From Candidatus Poribacteria bacterium (GTDB lineage Bacteria; Poribacteria; WGA-4E; DTYX01), in the NCBI GenBank assembly GCA_012961655.1, contig DTYX01000720.1, positions 1 to 6,557 of the forward strand: a stretch of 6,557 bases of DNA. The letters are read 5' to 3'. Of this stretch, positions 5,946 to 6,557 are shown one piece after another. The notes beneath the pieces were generated by a model that was given only the letters and a program-made list of their open reading frames with translations, was not told where the DNA came from and searched no databases. A program made the position numbers and the translations under genes. Numbering within the stretch: position 1 is the first letter of the stretch; each line of letters opens with the position of its first letter.

Positions 5946-6557
5946 CCTTGTCTCACCAAACGTTCGGCAAACACCGCGTGTTCAGCTGTCTCTAATCCCT
6001 TCTGCAATACCGACAGAATCTTTGCCAAATCACCTTCAAGCAGCGCCTCCAACGCCAAGTCCAAGCCAGGAAAAACTTCACTATGCACTACGTCAGATGC
6101 GTCAGGTTTTAATGTCAAATATTCACCTCCGTGTAGCTTAAACCAATCCAGTCTGTTGTCGTAAGTTTGCCATACTATATACTCTTTCACACCATTGCGG
6201 CGATAGACTTTTAATTTGTCGTGCAGGTCATAAGCCGCGCTGGTGGCTGCGATTTCCACGATTAATTCAGGCGCGCCTTCGATGTAATCATCGTCGCTGA
6301 TACGTGAATTCCCTCCTTGCTCCGGTTCTATCCGCAGCAAGGCATCCGGTTGTACTTCATTGTCATCGTCCAAACGGACAGTAGCGTTGTCGCCAAGGTC
6401 AACACCGGACGTTGCAGCGCAATATGCCACTAGCCAACCAATAATATGCGCATGCGGACGACTATGACTTTTGTGCCGTACCGGTGATGCTATGTATACC
6501 ACTCCTTCGATCAGTTCAGCTTTTTTGACATGCGGCATGGCGTCATAACGCCGTTCA
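5942..6557 (-). CDS. Uma2/DUF820 family PD-(D/E)XK nuclease-fold protein, N-terminus beyond the window
   Basis: Uma2 proteins have a restriction-endonuclease-like fold; their biological role is largely unknown and they occur as many paralogues in some genomes. The visible protein has AELIEGVVY near its start, then VQPDALL (metal-binding Asp), APELIVEIAATS (catalytic Glu), the DLHDKLKVY segment (candidate catalytic Lys) and GVKEYIVW. Counting from the ATG at 6538, these residues are Asp65, Glu95 and Lys108, so the active site looks complete. That ATG is probably not the true start. The frame stays open to the edge and reads ERRYDA before MPHVKKAELIEG, which fits the usual Uma2 N-terminus (an EFL..Y.. 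helix before the ELI[ED]G strand). About 10-15 residues are probably missing. The C-terminal 45 residues are helical. The stop overlaps the next gene's start (ATGA). Confidence 0.88.
   Translation of the reverse strand, partial: ERRYDAMPHVKKAELIEGVVYIASPVRHKSHSRPHAHIIGWLVAYCAATSGVDLGDNATVRLDDDNEVQPDALLRIEPEQGGNSRISDDDYIEGAPELIVEIAATSAAYDLHDKLKVYRRNGVKEYIVWQTYDNRLDWFKLHGGEYLTLKPDASDVVHSEVFPGLDLALEALLEGDLAKILSVLQKGLETAEHAVFAERLVRQG
5952..5957 (-). promoter_or_regulatory. Ribosome binding site of the GT-C gene inside the Uma2 gene
   Basis: GGTGAG on the minus strand lies 6 bases before the ATG at 5945, within the last codons of the Uma2 gene. Together with the ATGA overlap it supports the 5945 start over the in-frame ATG at 5933, which lacks a comparable site. 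Confidence 0.5.

Noticed and set aside
5743..6141. A 132-codon plus-strand open frame across the junction of the Uma2 and GT-C genes.
   Set aside because: It lies opposite two well-supported genes and its translation has no recognisable domain.

Overview
The window comes from a bacterium. GC content is moderate, and all supported genes lie on the minus strand, so they read from high to low coordinates. The taxon cannot be fixed from this stretch. The RecJ is the long form with a C-terminal extension. Its gene carries short repeat-derived peptides of a kind I associate with repeat-rich, mostly uncultured bacterial lineages; that association is from memory, not a search.

In transcription order: (1) a Uma2/DUF820-type PD-(D/E)XK nuclease-fold gene that runs off the right edge; (2) a 515-aa polytopic GT-C (family 39-like) glycosyltransferase, whose ATG overlaps the Uma2 stop as ATGA; (3) after 50 bases, a 408-aa family 4 (GT-B) glycosyltransferase with a C-terminal hydrophobic segment; (4) after 79 bases, an unrecognised 71-aa protein with a near-ideal ribosome binding site; (5) after 4 bases, recJ, the single-strand-specific 5'-3' exonuclease. 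The last 157 bases hold an imperfect hairpin just after the recJ stop and a frame that stays open to the left edge; I recognise no product there.

The two glycosyltransferases are probably functional neighbours in envelope polysaccharide or glycoconjugate assembly. RecJ and the small protein form a separate, translationally coupled pair. Uma2 genes occur in many contexts, so its overlap with the membrane glycosyltransferase says more about transcription than about pathway.

The most notable feature is recJ itself. Three separate repeat-like DNA segments sit in its reading frame without breaking it, each at a likely surface loop between conserved blocks: a C-rich/G-rich imperfect palindrome between motif III and motif IV, three tandem heptamers in the C-terminal domain, and a palindromic repeat near the end encoding PSTSSGQALERSEG. 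I see no CRISPR array, tRNA, rRNA, transposase or defence cassette, and no convincing evidence of a new multi-gene system.
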